In this document: positions 12,301-25,165 of the stretch, one piece after another | Numbering within the stretch: the stretch's first letter is position 1 | Layout: every line of letters begins with the position of its first letter | Origin: Antedon mediterranea | Lineage: Eukaryota > Echinodermata > Crinoidea > Comatulida > Antedonidae | Direction: 5' to 3' | Assembly: GCF_964355755.1 (NCBI RefSeq) | Contig: NC_092680.1 | Location: 6,051,001 to 6,115,000 of the forward strand | Length of the DNA: 64,000 nucleotides | Made by a program: the position numbers and the translations under genes | Notes under the pieces: model-generated | The model's database searches: none | Told to the model about the DNA's origin: nothing | What the model saw: the letters and a program-made list of their open reading frames with translations, nothing else

Positions 12301-15300
12301 ATTTTCAGACAAAAATCAAAACGACGACGTGGGGAATGACATAAAAAAGACAATTATATACAGACTTGAAGCAAGTCTATGCGGGCCCCAGTTGTTGTCT
12401 AATAACTGAATAAATACATGTATATATGAACTGTTCAATAAATAATTTTTTTTTTCTTGTTAAGTGTATATTACAAAAAATAATATATTTTTAGCTTTAT
12501 ACTGCATATCTCTTTCACTGTGACCTTTTTCATACTTGTTTTTTTATTGAAACACTTAACTGGAAGGCTATAGAATCTAAAAAATACATAGCTCAGTATT
12601 TATTATTTTCCAATAAGTTATATTTATATAATTGCCTTTTAAACAGAAATTGAATATTCATGAGGTTATTAATAAGTTATCTATTAGCCTTGAGATTGGT
12701 ATAAATTGTATATGACATGACATATACCGATATACAGCATCTAGATAGCCTAGAATACTCTGTAGATTGAGTAAAATGGATGTGTTAGCTGTCTAATAAG
12801 AGTTCATGTCGCTTCCGATTCCCAACATTATGAAACATGACAGCTGCCTCGCTGTTCATCATAGATGTTGGCATGGCAACCAACATCATCTAACATGTCT
12901 TATGGATGTCATGACAACTCGAGAATCCATATTTCTATCATCTTTACAACCTTCCGCTATGATGTTTCATCTCGATAATTTTTAGCCGTCTTCATTCTAA
13001 TCATAGTATTATTCTCGTCAGTGTCACATCATATGCTTGCGTTTCGACGAACATGCGGCAATAACATCAAACTTGTTTTTGGATAATGGGGATTGGTTAG
13101 TGAAAATTTCCAGAAGCTATTTGCAAACTGGTTTGATCGTGGCCGACTTTACACTAACCTGTATATGTTTAATGCTATGCAATCTTTATCTACATCATCA
13201 TTCTAATACTGTCATGTTGGTATTAAGTGAGTCTTACCTTGTATACTGTTTCTTCTAATACTAATGTGGTGCCACATCATAAATAGATAAAGTCGTGAGG
13301 TAATTTCCCTATTGATCGTAATCAAAACGGTACTGGGTATGGTCTACTAGTTTTTCTGCTCCTATCCAGTACATCCATTCATAGAAGCCTTGATGAAGTA
13401 AGCCTACCTGGTGGTAACCATAGAACGGTCCCGAGATAACGACTATACTTCAGCTTTAGTCGATAGAAGATTGAAAAAATTGTTAGAGATAGAATATACA
13501 ATGTTTGATTATGTGTAGATGTGTGATTTGTTCTTTTATTCTAATGATGTTCTGCATAAGGAATTGAAGATAGTAGTTGGGTATAATAATTTGTTATATC
13601 AATTAATTCAATTATCGTAGATTGTATATTATGCGATAAATATTATTTAATAAATTTCTGATATAATATTATTAATTATTATAATATTAATAAAAAGATA
13701 TTTTTTAGTATAAATTTAAAAAATATAGATATAAGGAAGAAGAGCAAAGAGATTATGGAGCGGCGGCTGTACCAGAATATACAATACTAAGTATTGTAAA
13801 ATTAATATACTAAAAAATATAGGCGATCTTGTCAAAGGTCAAGCGCCTTCAGCCTGCCACGTTTCGATATTCAATATTGAAAACTTCAATGTTTTCCACA
13901 AACATACATAAATGTGTACACGGACCAGTACAAGAATGAGAGATTATAATTTAAAGTACTTTCAATTTAAGATATATTTTTTTTGTATAATGTGGTAGTC
14001 TTGAAAAATTGCTATTTTAAAAATTTGACAATAAAGGTATTTATTTATTTATTATTACTGTATTATATTGGCAACAAAGATTTGTTCCACACACCACGAC
14101 TGTTTAGCATATAAGCTTCAGTTTAAAATGTATTTATCTTTTATTTTTTTCAACTTTATTTAGAGGAGGTAACCCTTCCAGCTGAACCCGCAGGCCACCG
14201 GATATATTGTAGGTAAATCAAAATGTACCTCGTTGTTAAAATGACAAAATATAATATAAAATACAATTTAAAAATACATTACATTTAACAAATTACAATA
14301 TTAAAAATATGTTTTTTAAACTTAAATTTTTAAACCATTCTTATTTACATTTTTATTTTGTGAAAAGTGAAATGGTTTATATATTTCTTGGTATTTTATA
14401 TTTTAGTCACGAACGCATACAGTACCTACAGTACATAGATGTCATTATCTTTGTAATAACAAGTTAGTTAGTGTATGTTACTTTTGTAAGTCTCAAAATA
14501 GACATGTAAATTTAACCCAACCAGAAAAACATCAATTGTACAGTAAAATTATACAAAAGCTATTTACATAGGAGATTACAGAAATCAAATCTCATAGGAT
14601 ATGCCAAACAACAGAGGCTAAATTGTTAAATTCACCACAGAATGGTTATAGTTAACCTGTGGCTAGCTTGGACTGTCCTTGATTTTTATAATATCCTAAC
14701 AATATATCAGGTATGTATGTATTATCAAAGTGTGTTGTTTCTTGTTGTTAGCCTTAACAGGAGTCCAAGGTGTGACTGCCTTTGATGTGTGTGTGGTATG
14801 CGTTATTTACCGCAGTTGAGCATTGTTAAGAATTGATTAAACTTGATAAAAACCCCTTTCACTCAAAAGTGTTTGAAATGGTACTTGTTTTATTTAGAAA
14901 AGTGACATAAATGTATGTTAAATGATCTGTATAAAACGAATACGAGAAAAGAAATCATATAGCTAATGAAAATAGTAATTAAAATGTACAGTGTTATAAT
15001 TAATAATAATTATTTGATGGAAACTACACTTATGGAACACAGACACACTTCTTCAAAAAAAGATGCATTTAGAGTATTTTAAGCTAAAATATCATTCAAA
15101 ACTATATGACATAGGAGCAGAAAGGTATTTATGTAAGACCTAAGATAACATTAATAATTCATTTGTTTTCTTAACAGTGCCAGGTATATATAAGACAAAA
15201 TTATAAAAAAACAAGAACAGAAAAATAACCATTCAGACAAATGATTATTCTCCAAAAAGTATATATTTATTTACAGTATAGTACTAAAAGTATTAAAAAA

Positions 15301-16685
15301 CTAAAATTTATTTTAAAATTGTAAACATAAATTAAATTAATAATTTTAATATTATTTAGGCTAATTTATTTATACTATTTAAGGTTTTAAAACAAGAATG
15401 CTACACAAATAAACACAAAAATCGACCAAATATATTTTGATTATTTTTAATATCTTATTTGGTTAATAATTTTTTATCATTGTCCTATTCATTTTGCTGT
15501 TCTAAATTCTTTGGTGCATTTGTTAAAAACGTCAATATTATTGTACTGTACTTTTTATGACAAATTTATTGTTCGACCCAGTTAGCTCGAAATTCCTCCC
15601 TTTTTTTCACCAATAAACCTTCTTAATCCTCAACCAATCAGCACACTGTGATTCTTAAGCCTCAATTATGAAAGTTATTTATCTAAATGGATATTGTTAT
15701 CCTCCCTGTTTCAAAATGGAACATTCTAATGTTTTATTGTAGTGTCATAGGAAAGTCAAGGTTATTTTGTTTCACTAATTTTAAAATAAAAAAAGGCTAT
15801 AATAGCCCAACAAAAAATGCAATGAATGTTTAGGATTTTGTAAATATTTCCTCCAGTTTAATGTGTTTTGTAGTGTGATTATGAAATATGACAATCAATT
15901 ATGTTTTGCATAATCCTTTTATTTAAATGTATAACTACAGAATCCTACAATACGTTATATAATTATAAAATATTTTTAATTTAATTTTTTTTAAATATAA
16001 TGTAAAATTTCACAAGAAACCTATACACAAATAAAATCTGTAATTATTTTAATTTTTGTATTTTTAAGTTTCATAAATTTATTATGTGTAGATATTTAAA
16101 ATTACTTTAAAATATTATCACAGTAATTTCATTTTGTGCATTGTATAATGTAAAATATAATTTTATGTAAATTGACCATAGTACAAATTGTTGATATGAT
16201 ACATAATTTCAGATTATTAGCAGATTATTAAAGTTGGTATAATACTATATTTATTCAAATTAGACTCATCAATTCTTATTGAAAGATAATTTTCACAAAT
16301 TATAAAGGAGATATTAATCACATGATGGGAATAATTAACTGAAGTATTGAACTTGATTCTACCTATCATTAATTTATGAATTATTTTACATATTATGAAT
16401 TAATTTACATAATTGTGATCCATAACATTTTTGTTTGATATTTAGAATTTGTAGAATGTTGTTACGGTGTAGTATTTTCATAGTCTGTGAACTTCTATAA
16501 ATGTTTGATGAGCTGCAAGATTTAGTTTAAATTCATTATATAATGTATACTTCCTCTTTTTCCTCCTTTTCTGTCCTATGTTATTTATACTTATGTTCAT
16601 TATGTAATTGTAACATTATTTTTATTTTATTTTATGTCTTTAGGCAATGTGGCCAAGGATTACCAATAGTGAATTAATCACTGTC
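9346..16685. other. Long AT-rich gene-poor stretch
   Basis: No confident gene was found. A 32-codon frame at about 11550-11650 and the overlapping minus frame 11581-11772 are slightly less AT-rich than their surroundings but lack recognisable domains. The block at 12160-12255 may be a retroposon tail. Earlier exons of MCEE would be expected here or further upstream, but none was found by reading for conserved vicinal-oxygen-chelate motifs. Confidence 0.4.
12165..12255 (+). mobile_element. Possible non-LTR retroposon 3' tail
   Basis: A GC-rich island beginning GGACCCTCATGAGACAAGC sits in very AT-rich DNA and is followed by an A/T-rich simple tail. That layout resembles the 3' ends of CR1/L2-like elements in marine invertebrates. 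No reverse-transcriptase coding sequence accompanies it, so the call rests on layout alone. Confidence 0.18.
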
Positions 16686-16689
16686 CTAT

Positions 16690-16985
16690 CAGATAGGTGG
16701 TAATCCCCCTGATACAGGGGCTATTGTGTGAACCAGTTCACCGGGGTAACCCCCTACTCTTTTTTCGAATAATGAACTGGGTTCTTTAAAGTACACACAG
16801 GTTATAACTGTGTACACTGGACCTACGGTTTATAGTCCTTATCCGAGAAGACTTGTTCCACCACCAGAACTAGGAGCGAGTCGGCCTCGAACCCTTGCCG
16901 ATGTTGTTGTTGGCTCTTTAGGTACAGTAAACGGCGCCCCTGCCTTAACCGCTCGGCCATATGACTCGCTCACATATTGTGTTTC
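16690..16985 (-). mobile_element. tRNA-derived SINE, copy 1
   Basis: Read on the minus strand, the element starts with a tRNA-like head. The Pol III box A TGGCCGAGCGG corresponds to 16949-16959 and a perfect box B GGTTCGAGGCC to 16883-16893, about 55 bp apart. The body contains GGATAAGGACTATAAACCGT, a TTTAAAGAACCC motif and GGGTTACCCCGGTG. The same ordered motifs occur in the copy at 42.54 kb, so this is a dispersed family. The head resembles a class II (Leu/Ser-type) tRNA but does not fold as an intact tRNA. The body is like central domains shared by several invertebrate SINE families; I cannot say which. Confidence 0.8.
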
Positions 16986-17201
16986 TGGATTGTTTGGATT
17001 GAAAGAAAGTATTATATGAAGTATTATTATTGCACATAGTCTTGTCATACAGAGATATAATATAAGCTTATTTTATAACTTCATGTACACGCTACAGAGT
17101 AAAAAAATGATTTTAAAATATTGTTTTTATGTGAAATTATTTTTCTTTTAATAAGTGCTTACAATTGGAACATGGTACTAAAAATTGTTCTGGTGGTTCT
17201 T

Positions 17202-17344
17202 AAGCTCTGTCTACACTATCAAACTTTATATGACAAACAAATGTGATGTGACCATATATGGACTTGATATCACTACCATATTTGGGTATATCACTACCAT
17301 ATTTGAGCACATCACACTAGTCTAATAATTTAGACCAAGCTTTA
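17202..17344. mobile_element. MITE, GTCTACACTATCAAACT family, copy A
   Basis: The left end reads AAGCTCTGTCTACACTATC and the right end (TAGACCAAGCTTTAA) is its diverged inverse. The interior has TGTGATGTG, the repeated TATCACTACCATATTTG motif and GCACATCACAC. The same interior and ends occur at 60210-60310 and 63029-63184, both inside lamin introns. This is the most diverged copy at its right end. Confidence 0.75.
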
Positions 17345-19150
17345 AGAACAATCAAACAACTAGCCAGGGTTGTGGAGGATTTTTCTCATAAATATTCACA
17401 CTTTTTCTGTGGCTTTATAAGACACAATGTATTTCTCTTCCCTTGTTAAAAGTTATCCAGTTTTTAATTAAACAATTAACCAAATATTCATGGTTGTAAT
17501 GTAAGTGTTAAAGCCCTCTACGTGGTACGGTGGAACAGAGTAATAGTTCTCAATTGTACACATGCGTAACAACGATTACATTCATATACCATCATCTTCA
17601 GCAAGGATCCAAACATTATACTGTACTGTTAAAAAAAAAATATTTCTGTTGAATAGTTGTTTTAAATGTTATCTTTTGAGAAACTCAACATCTATTATTC
17701 ATTAATATTATAAAGTTAAAATAGTGTTACAATTCATGGGTTGTGTACTTTTTTCTACTTATATATTTATCACCAAATAATTATTATTTAAACATTTCCT
17801 TAAGTAAAACAATTTTTAATGAATTGAATATGTAAATAGGTAATTGCCATAGGTAGAACAATTAAATGTTTAACAAACTGATGAATGAAAACTTTTATTA
17901 TTTGCCATTGCATGCATTTAAAGTGGGGTGGAAAACACATGAATGAAACAGCCTTGAAAAAGTTATGTTAATATTAACCCAAATGCAACTACTTAAAATC
18001 CTAATATAAACTACAGATGTTTTTAAATGGATTGAAATAATGTTATGAATGCTAGCATCAGAACAGAGTCGCTGAAATTATTCAGAATTAAAGAAATTGC
18101 GTTCATTAGATATTCAATAGCCGTATGTTGGATTTTTAATATTTAATGGTTATGCATCACTGAATTTTAAAATCTTTTTTTGTAATATAAGAAAAACAGA
18201 AGGTGAACAGAGTTTAACATTTCTTTAATTCCTAACTAAAGATTTATTTAAATCAAATTAAATATTTCTTTATTTATAAATTTTGATAAAAGCATTGAAC
18301 AAAAAAAGCCATAAATTAAAAATATTATTAAAAATATTTCATTCTGAATTATAATAATTTTTAAAACGCTTAAGAATAATGTTAATATATTTATATAATA
18401 GTATTTAAATATTGTTTAAAAAATATAAATATTATAACCAATTAATTATTTCAAATAATTATTTATTAATAAAATAGTAACAGTAACAGAAAAAGATTAC
18501 TAAAATGTTATTATTATGCCTAAATTAAATTTTCTTTTAAATTTAAGTCCTTGTTCTATATCAAAATAATTGTATAGAAAAGGCATCTACATATTTGAGT
18601 GGCAATATTTTAAATTCTTATAAAGAGTAGTCAATATTTAATATATTTTAATAAAATAAGAATCCAAAAACAGGCATTTAAATAATGTTCATTTATATAT
18701 TAATTATTTTTTTAAAATTTCTATGCAACCAATTCTTGTCTACAGTGAATAAAAGTACAATATAAACAACATTAATTTTTAATAAACTTTTAAAAGTAAA
18801 TACAGTAAGCATATTAATAATTAATGTAATTTGATCAATTTTGCAAGATGTTTATAGGGAAAACTGTAAATATTAATGTCATAAGTTGTGACATGGATTT
18901 TGTTAATGTCATGCGTAAAGGCTTCAATGTCAGTTTGTCTAATATAAAACATGTAAAGCAAATTATAATTATAAGCCACTGACATCTGTATTGCTTTTTG
19001 ACTATGTTAAATATATATTCTCCTTCTCCATATTTGCCATAAATGGTGAAATGGTGGGATAGAAATGTCATACTTCTTGTGGTTTCCTTATGTATTTGAT
19101 AAATTTTATATGTAGGCCTTTTGAGATGTTTTTGTCCTTTTATACCTCAC
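17345..19150. other. AT-rich DNA, nothing recognised
   Basis: Upstream of the MCEE exon, probably intron. No exon-like open frame or repeat family was found. Confidence 0.4.
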
Positions 19151-19206
19151 CAGTGGTGGACACTTTGATTAGTGGTCGCGCTTATGTCCGTCACTTCTAA
19201 AGTAGA

Positions 19207-19219
19207 GGGGAATTTCCCC
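19207..19219. promoter_or_regulatory. Palindromic kappaB-like site
   Basis: GGGGAATTTCCCC is a perfect palindrome matching the NF-kappaB/Rel consensus. It lies about 500 bp upstream of the MCEE terminal exon in a short GC-richer patch. Function is not shown by sequence alone. Confidence 0.3.
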
Positions 19220-19725
19220 CTTTTCTCTATAGCGGAGTGTCCCACCGGAGGTGCTGACCGGTCGTGGGTAACACATGTTTTTTTTAATGTTGTCTGGCAT
19301 ATATGTACTGTACATTTAAATGGTTACCAAACTGTCAAGCATCTGCTTTTTTTTTGGTATGCTATTGAATATGGTAATTGTGAATAAACGTTGTGATTAA
19401 AAAATATATATAACAGAAACAAATACAAACCTATTCGTGGAAATAAATAAAAACCCATTAAAATGAATTAATAAAAGTAGTGATTCATGCCACAAACAAG
19501 AAAAAAGGAAGAGAGAAACTGGTTGTTATGTTAAACCAAAATATTTATTAGTTATGTTGACTATTTCAATATTCAAGATGTATGTGTTGTATTTACAAAC
19601 CATTTTGTCTAGAACATAAAACTTAAAGCATTATCATAATAAAAATTAATGATGAGCTTGTTCTTTCATTCTTACATTATTTAATTTTATTGATGTTTTT
19701 TTTATTGAATGTTGTGTATTTTCAG

Positions 19726-19878
19726 GTTGATGACATAAAGCAAGCTATCCAAGATTTAAAGTCAAACAACGTTCGTGCGTTGGATCCAGAACCAAAAATT
19801 GGAGCTCATGGCAAACCAGTTGTCTTCCTTCATCCAAAAGATTGCGATGGTGTCCTAGTGGAGTTAGAAGAAACTTAG
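19726..19878 (+). CDS. MCEE: Methylmalonyl-CoA epimerase, terminal coding exon
   Basis: The exon encodes the C-terminal 50 residues of mitochondrial methylmalonyl-CoA epimerase, which interconverts the (S) and (R) forms of methylmalonyl-CoA in propionate catabolism before the B12-dependent mutase. It begins VDDIKQAIQDLK, contains the near-invariant KIGAHGKPVVFLHPKDC and ends with VLVELEET then TAG. The conserved Glu in VELE is the C-terminal metal ligand of this vicinal-oxygen-chelate fold. A clean acceptor, TGTATTTTCAG, precedes phase-0 GTT. From memory, human MCEE has the same 50-residue C-terminal stretch beginning VDNINAAV. The exons with the transit peptide, first metal ligands and HHICIE stretch were not found in the 19.7 kb upstream, so the gene is partial here. 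Confidence 0.93.
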   Translation, partial: VDDIKQAIQDLKSNNVRALDPEPKIGAHGKPVVFLHPKDCDGVLVELEET

Positions 19879-21596
19879 CTATTTATTTATTTATTTATTC
19901 ATTTATTATTTTTTGATATCGACACTCAATACACTACTTGTTTGTTTATGGTACAACAATTGTTCAATTTTCTAGGGCTCTGCTGATTACACAAACACCA
20001 TTCATTCTAGTGTGTTAATTTCTCATTATTAAGTTGATGTATTAATATTTTAACAGAAACATTCTAAACACCTCAGTTTATTGTCATGGTTGTGTTTGCC
20101 AAACAACCGATCTCTCTTCATTACTCTGATATTCCCTAAATGTATTATTACTTCTTGTTGGGACAATTTCACAAAGAGTCAATGTATGCTTTAACATAAT
20201 GAGTTTTGCTGTTACCATTTTTGAATAGAGAGAAGTGTTATTCCCGCTAACAGTCAGTTTGAAAGTTGCTTGTCCAATCAAATTATCCCTTCTAAAATAA
20301 TGTATTACACTTTGTAGAAATGTTTCTTATGTCAAACTTCCGTCTCATTTCCACCTCAAGTAAAGACCTCCACTCTCTCCTATCTCTGTCTTCCCATCTC
20401 TATGTAATTTGTATATATCCATACCTTCCCTATGCCCTCCCAATCAATGTAGGCCTATATAAAATATTTATTTTAACATTTTATTTCTTTTTTTTTGTAA
20501 GCCAACTGTTACTGCGGATTTTTTCCATCGATGAAAAAGTACCAAGCAAATGTTTCAATTTGATATCAACTCTTTTCTCCCTCATATATACCTTTATATA
20601 ATTATGTTTAATGGCAATTGAGAATTATGAATAATATTATGATGGCCTGTCAAATAGCATAAATAATGATGCTAAACGGTGATCTACGCCTACTCTCTCA
20701 AATTCCTCCATATACAAATTATTTTTTCAACTGGTTATACTTTCCACTAAAGAGAGAAAGAGATAACGATATATTAATCTTACAGTTTTTACTTTGATAA
20801 TGCCTAAGGTTTTAAAAAAATCATAAAAATATATTGACAATTTTGAAATACCGCCGCAAGTACAATTTGAAAGTTGAGGTGTGATCGGGGATTTGTGCTA
20901 TAAATATCTTAATTGTTCAAATGTTTGTCTACTGAACCGTCATGATCTTCAGAAACGTAAATGACGAAAGCAGTGAAATGTTAGTGGCAAAACACAGCTA
21001 ATGATGACAACATGTCAAAAAAATGAAAATACTATAATATCTCGGAATCATGAAACAATATAAAATTGTTAATGCATGTTAAAATAAAGTTTTACTCCGA
21101 TTAAATCGACAAATGAATACTATCGATTCGTGTATTTCTTTATGTTTGTCTGCATATATTTTAATCTATACAATGAATTTAACAAGACATTTCTTACAAA
21201 AAAACGCCGCTCGTCTTTTTGACGTAACAGTTTTTGTTATTGTTCATTCTGATCTTCATTAAATGCAACCGCCGACAAACGTGCTCACTAAAAAACAATT
21301 ATTATCTATACACACCAAGATTTACTCTTTACTAAGTGATACACACAATTCGCCAAAATAGTTACCATAGATCCTACATTATAGCCAAAATGAAAACATT
21401 GTTTATTGAACAGATCTTACAGACTACCGGTACCGTCTGTATAGTACACTTTTTATACTCTCTTCTCCCAGACATTCTGTGGGGTTTGAGCATGCCCAGT
21501 CCGATTTTACAAATTCTCATTTTTTCAACGTTAGTAAATTAAAGCTTCCGCGTGATACAGTTTCCTAATGCTTCCGTCCTCTTAAATATAACTGCC
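19879..21596 (+). other. MCEE 3'UTR and downstream spacer
   Basis: Directly after the stop is a TATTTATT-rich 3'UTR start. No AATAAA is close; the first clear one is at 21083-21088, so the cleavage site is uncertain. The rest is AT-rich with no gene recognised. Confidence 0.35.
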
Positions 21597-21598
21597 TA

Positions 21599-21779
21599 AA
21601 GCGTGGTTCCCACAAGCGACGGAACACAAGGACGTAACGCAACGCAAGTGAATTGACCAATCACAAGCGATGGCTTATTCGCTTGTGATTGCTAACTGTC
21701 TATAACTTCGCTTGTCATTGGTTAAAACGCTTGCGTTGCGTTTACGTCCTTGCGTTACGTTCTAGTGGGAACCAAGCTT
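21599..21779. mobile_element. 181-bp MITE, GGTTCCCAC family, copy 1
   Basis: Inverted ends AAGCGTGGTTCCCAC and GTGGGAACCAAGCTT are flanked by TA on both sides (21597-21598 and 21780-21781). Nested inside are a second inverted pair built on AACGCAACGCAAG and a 12-bp hairpin, AATCACAAGCGA with TCGCTTGTGATT. The whole unit can fold on itself. The reverse-complement copy at 45846-46026 has exactly the same length and very high identity, suggesting recent mobility. There is no coding capacity, so it would depend on a transposase elsewhere. Confidence 0.88.
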
Positions 21780-21781
21780 TA

Positions 21782-24144
21782 AGGCGCGGCGCGGAAACAC
21801 TCATTCGTTCAGCCTAATTCTTCAGTAAGAATACTGTTACCCATGCTTTAAATACAAGATAACATGATTGGATAGGTTTTTATTTTGTATAGGATTTTTT
21901 TCAATCGTCTTTATTATATCTACTGTACTGACACGATAATTGTTTGTGATAAACCGTTTATTTGGTTTATATTATATGGAGTTTATTTTTATTGTTATAG
22001 TAAATTATACATACTCCGTTTTATACAGCACGGACAATTCCTTTTTTTTTTAAACGAACATTTTATGGCCACCAGCTCAATTGTTGTGTAAAACGTATAA
22101 ATTGCCCCCGGTTAAATACCGAATTATCCATTAAATTAAACACTTGTTATTAAAATACAACAGTAATATTCTTAAGTATTTTCACGGATAATCGTGCCCA
22201 AAGCGAGATATTCCACTCTGTTTAACGGTATTTTCGGAATTGTCCTTTCATCTTAATAATAGGCCTACTAATCATTAAATATGAAAATGAATATAGGCTA
22301 TTCGACTGAACTACTTCATTCGTGGAATGTTTACGTTACTCTCATAATGTTAAAGCGTAAAATTCCACTCTTTTAGAGTGAATGGTCACTAGTCAAGTCA
22401 CAGGTCACTCCAAACGACTACCGTACATCATTTCAGACAATGTTGACTTCTAAAGAGTAAAACACTCGCCTTTTAGAAAACCGTTCCACTCTAAAAATAA
22501 GTGGCATTTTCAGTTTGAAGCGAGTAGTTTGATATTAAAAACTATTTTTCACTGTATTCGTTTTTTTAGTTAAGGTGCATTCTAGTATATGGTTTTCCTT
22601 TATAGTTTAGAAAGCGACGCCGTATTATTTCGTTTCGCGGTGGAACGGAACAATGTATCTTTACTCGAGTATTTTTACGTAGAACCATTGCCTGAAAAAT
22701 AATGTCGTGAATAAGCCCGATAAAACATATGTTAAACTATTCGCGAACTTGGCATAGTATTTCAACCTTTCATGTTCATTTTTGTTGGATTACGCTCCGT
22801 TATTAGCATTCGTCGTAAGATAAACGTGCTTTAATGTTTAATGACAACTCGTGCAGTCACGTGAGCAATTTCACTCAATCCTGTCGGATTTCAAATGATT
22901 CTAGATGTGTTTCGTTTCCGTATCATCATTTCTTTTTCACCTACCTAGGGAGTTTTTCTGTAAATGGAAGGAAATTGCATCCATAATGTGTATATACACG
23001 TTTTGTTGAACAACTTAAAATAGACTATCGTTCGTGTTTAAAACCGGTATATTTTAAACTGATGCTTTTGGTTAACAAATGTTATTACCAGAGGGCTACA
23101 GTTGATATTCATTATCTTTACCATTTTCTTCCTGAAATCTGCAAAAATATTAATAGGTTTCGATCCACGCTTTAAATTTTCGGTCCACCAAATTAAAATT
23201 TTACGCTTATGCAACCACAAATAATTATTATTAATAAATATTATTATTTTTTGACGATTTGTTTTCATATTTACATATAATAACAATATGCAAATACACA
23301 TTTTAAGCAAATATTTATCTTTTAAAATTAATGTTTTGCTTTTTTTTTAAATGTGGTTATGTAAACCTCAGAGGCTATACAATGTTCAGGAACGGTTTAT
23401 TTGTGTCGAAGTCATATTAGAGCCTACACAATTTTCAAAGTAATGCCATTGTGATATTAAATATATGTTAGTAATTGGTCCATTTTTTACAATCCATTTC
23501 AATATATGTTTTATGGAGAGGTTATCAAAGTGACCGAAATTATCAATCACAACTATCATTTATTAAATATTTCTATGATTATCCGCCGTATAAAAAAAAA
23601 ATCGATATAATTGACTCTTTTCATTACTAGTACCGGTATCCATATATCCACATAAAGAAAATCGTAAAATTGTTTTGAGTAGGTAAAAAATAAAACTCGT
23701 GAGATTTTGCTACGGATATTTAAATGGAAACGCGTATATAGGCAGCATTCGGTGCGCATTATTTATCTTAATCACCAGTTATAAATGAACGCCTTAATCT
23801 CTTGCCATTCCGTGTGTAATTAATGTTCGCGTACTGCCTTTACGAACAGTTATCATTATAACATACCGAATGATTGCCAACCTTAGTAAAAGGGTCACGT
23901 TGAATATGGACATAATAATATTATTTAGGCTTGTAATTGACAGTCGGAATATATAAATTCGGCGAAAATTCAATCATGTTTGTGCATGGATAGAATACAA
24001 ATACATGTGTATGTTAATAAACTATGCCAAAGACGTTTAGTTTACGTGATTCGGTTTATAACAAGTATTTATTGAGATTTTTGTTTAAGTATGGTTAAAA
24101 GATTAAGAAACGTTCTCCTAACATGCACGGAGACCTTACACACT
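21782..24144. other. Spacer, no gene recognised
   Basis: Somewhat richer in CpG than the first 20 kb. The block 22330-22510 has repeated CACTCT/GAGTG motifs, including a small hairpin at about 22366-22380. Open frames at 23038-23310 and 23556-23759 (minus) are lysine/isoleucine-rich products of AT bias. Confidence 0.4.
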
Positions 24145-25165
24145 CGTTTAGCAGTGATAACGTTTTGTTCGTTTACTCAACGTGATAACGCTTGGTTTCG
24201 TTTACTCAGTGTGATGATGTTTTGTTCGTTTACTCAACCTGATATCGTTTTGTTCGTGTACTCAATTTGATAACGTTTTGTTCGTTTACTAAACGTGATA
24301 ACGTTTTGTTCGTTTACTCAACGTGATAACGTTTTGTTCGTTTACTAAACGTGATAACGTTTGGTTCGTTTACTCAACGTGATAACGTTTTTTTTTCGTT
24401 TACTCAACGAATTAACGTTTTGTTGGTATACACAATGTGATAACGTTTTGCTCATTTACTCAACGTGATAACGTTTTGTTCGTTTACTCAACGTGATAAC
24501 GTTTTGTTCTTATACACAACGTGATAACGTTTTGTTCGTTTACTCAACGTGATAACGTTTTGTTCGTTTACTCAACGTGATAATGTTTTGTTCGTATACA
24601 CAACGTGATAACGTTTTGTTCGTTTACCTAACGCCACAACATTTTGTTCGTTTACCCAACGTGAAAACGTTTTGTCCGTATACCCAACGTGATAACGTTT
24701 TGTTCGTTTACTCAACTTGATAACGTTTTGTTCATATACATAACGTGATAACGTATTGTTCGTTTACCCAACGTTACAACGTTTTGTTCGTTTACTCAAC
24801 GTGATAACGTGTTGTTAGTTTACTCAACATGATAACGTTTTGTTCGTATATCCAACATGATAACGTTTTGTTCGTTTACCCAACGTGATAACGTTTTGTT
24901 CGTTTAATCAACGTGATAATGTTTTGTTCGTATAACCAACGTAATTACGTTTCGTTCGTTTACTCAACGTGATAACGTTTTTTTTCTAATCCAACATGAT
25001 AACGTTTGTTCGTTTTATTCAACGTGATAACGTTTTGTTCGTTTACTCAACATGATAACGTTTTGTTCGTATATCCAACATGATAACGTTTTGTTCGTTT
25101 ACCCAACGTGACAACGTTTTGTCTGTATACCCAACGTGATAACGTTTTGTTCGTATACCAACATC
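24145..25165 (+). repeat. 28-bp minisatellite array, about 36 copies
   Basis: Units of 28 bp repeat head to tail for just over 1 kb around the core GATAACGTTTTGTTCG, followed by TTTACTCAACGT. Variation is concentrated in the TTTACTCA part (alternatives TATACCCA, TATATCCA, TATACACA), while ACGTGATAACGTT is kept most strictly. No open frame crosses it. There are no unique spacers, so it is not a CRISPR-like structure. Confidence 0.95.

Noticed and set aside
12863-12874. miR-31-like 12-mer AGATGTTGGCAT
   Set aside because: The first bases of the seed do not match and the opposite arm is absent; only a 9-bp local hairpin forms.
24145-25165. CRISPR-like regular repeats
   Set aside because: There are no unique spacers; this is a head-to-tail eukaryotic minisatellite.
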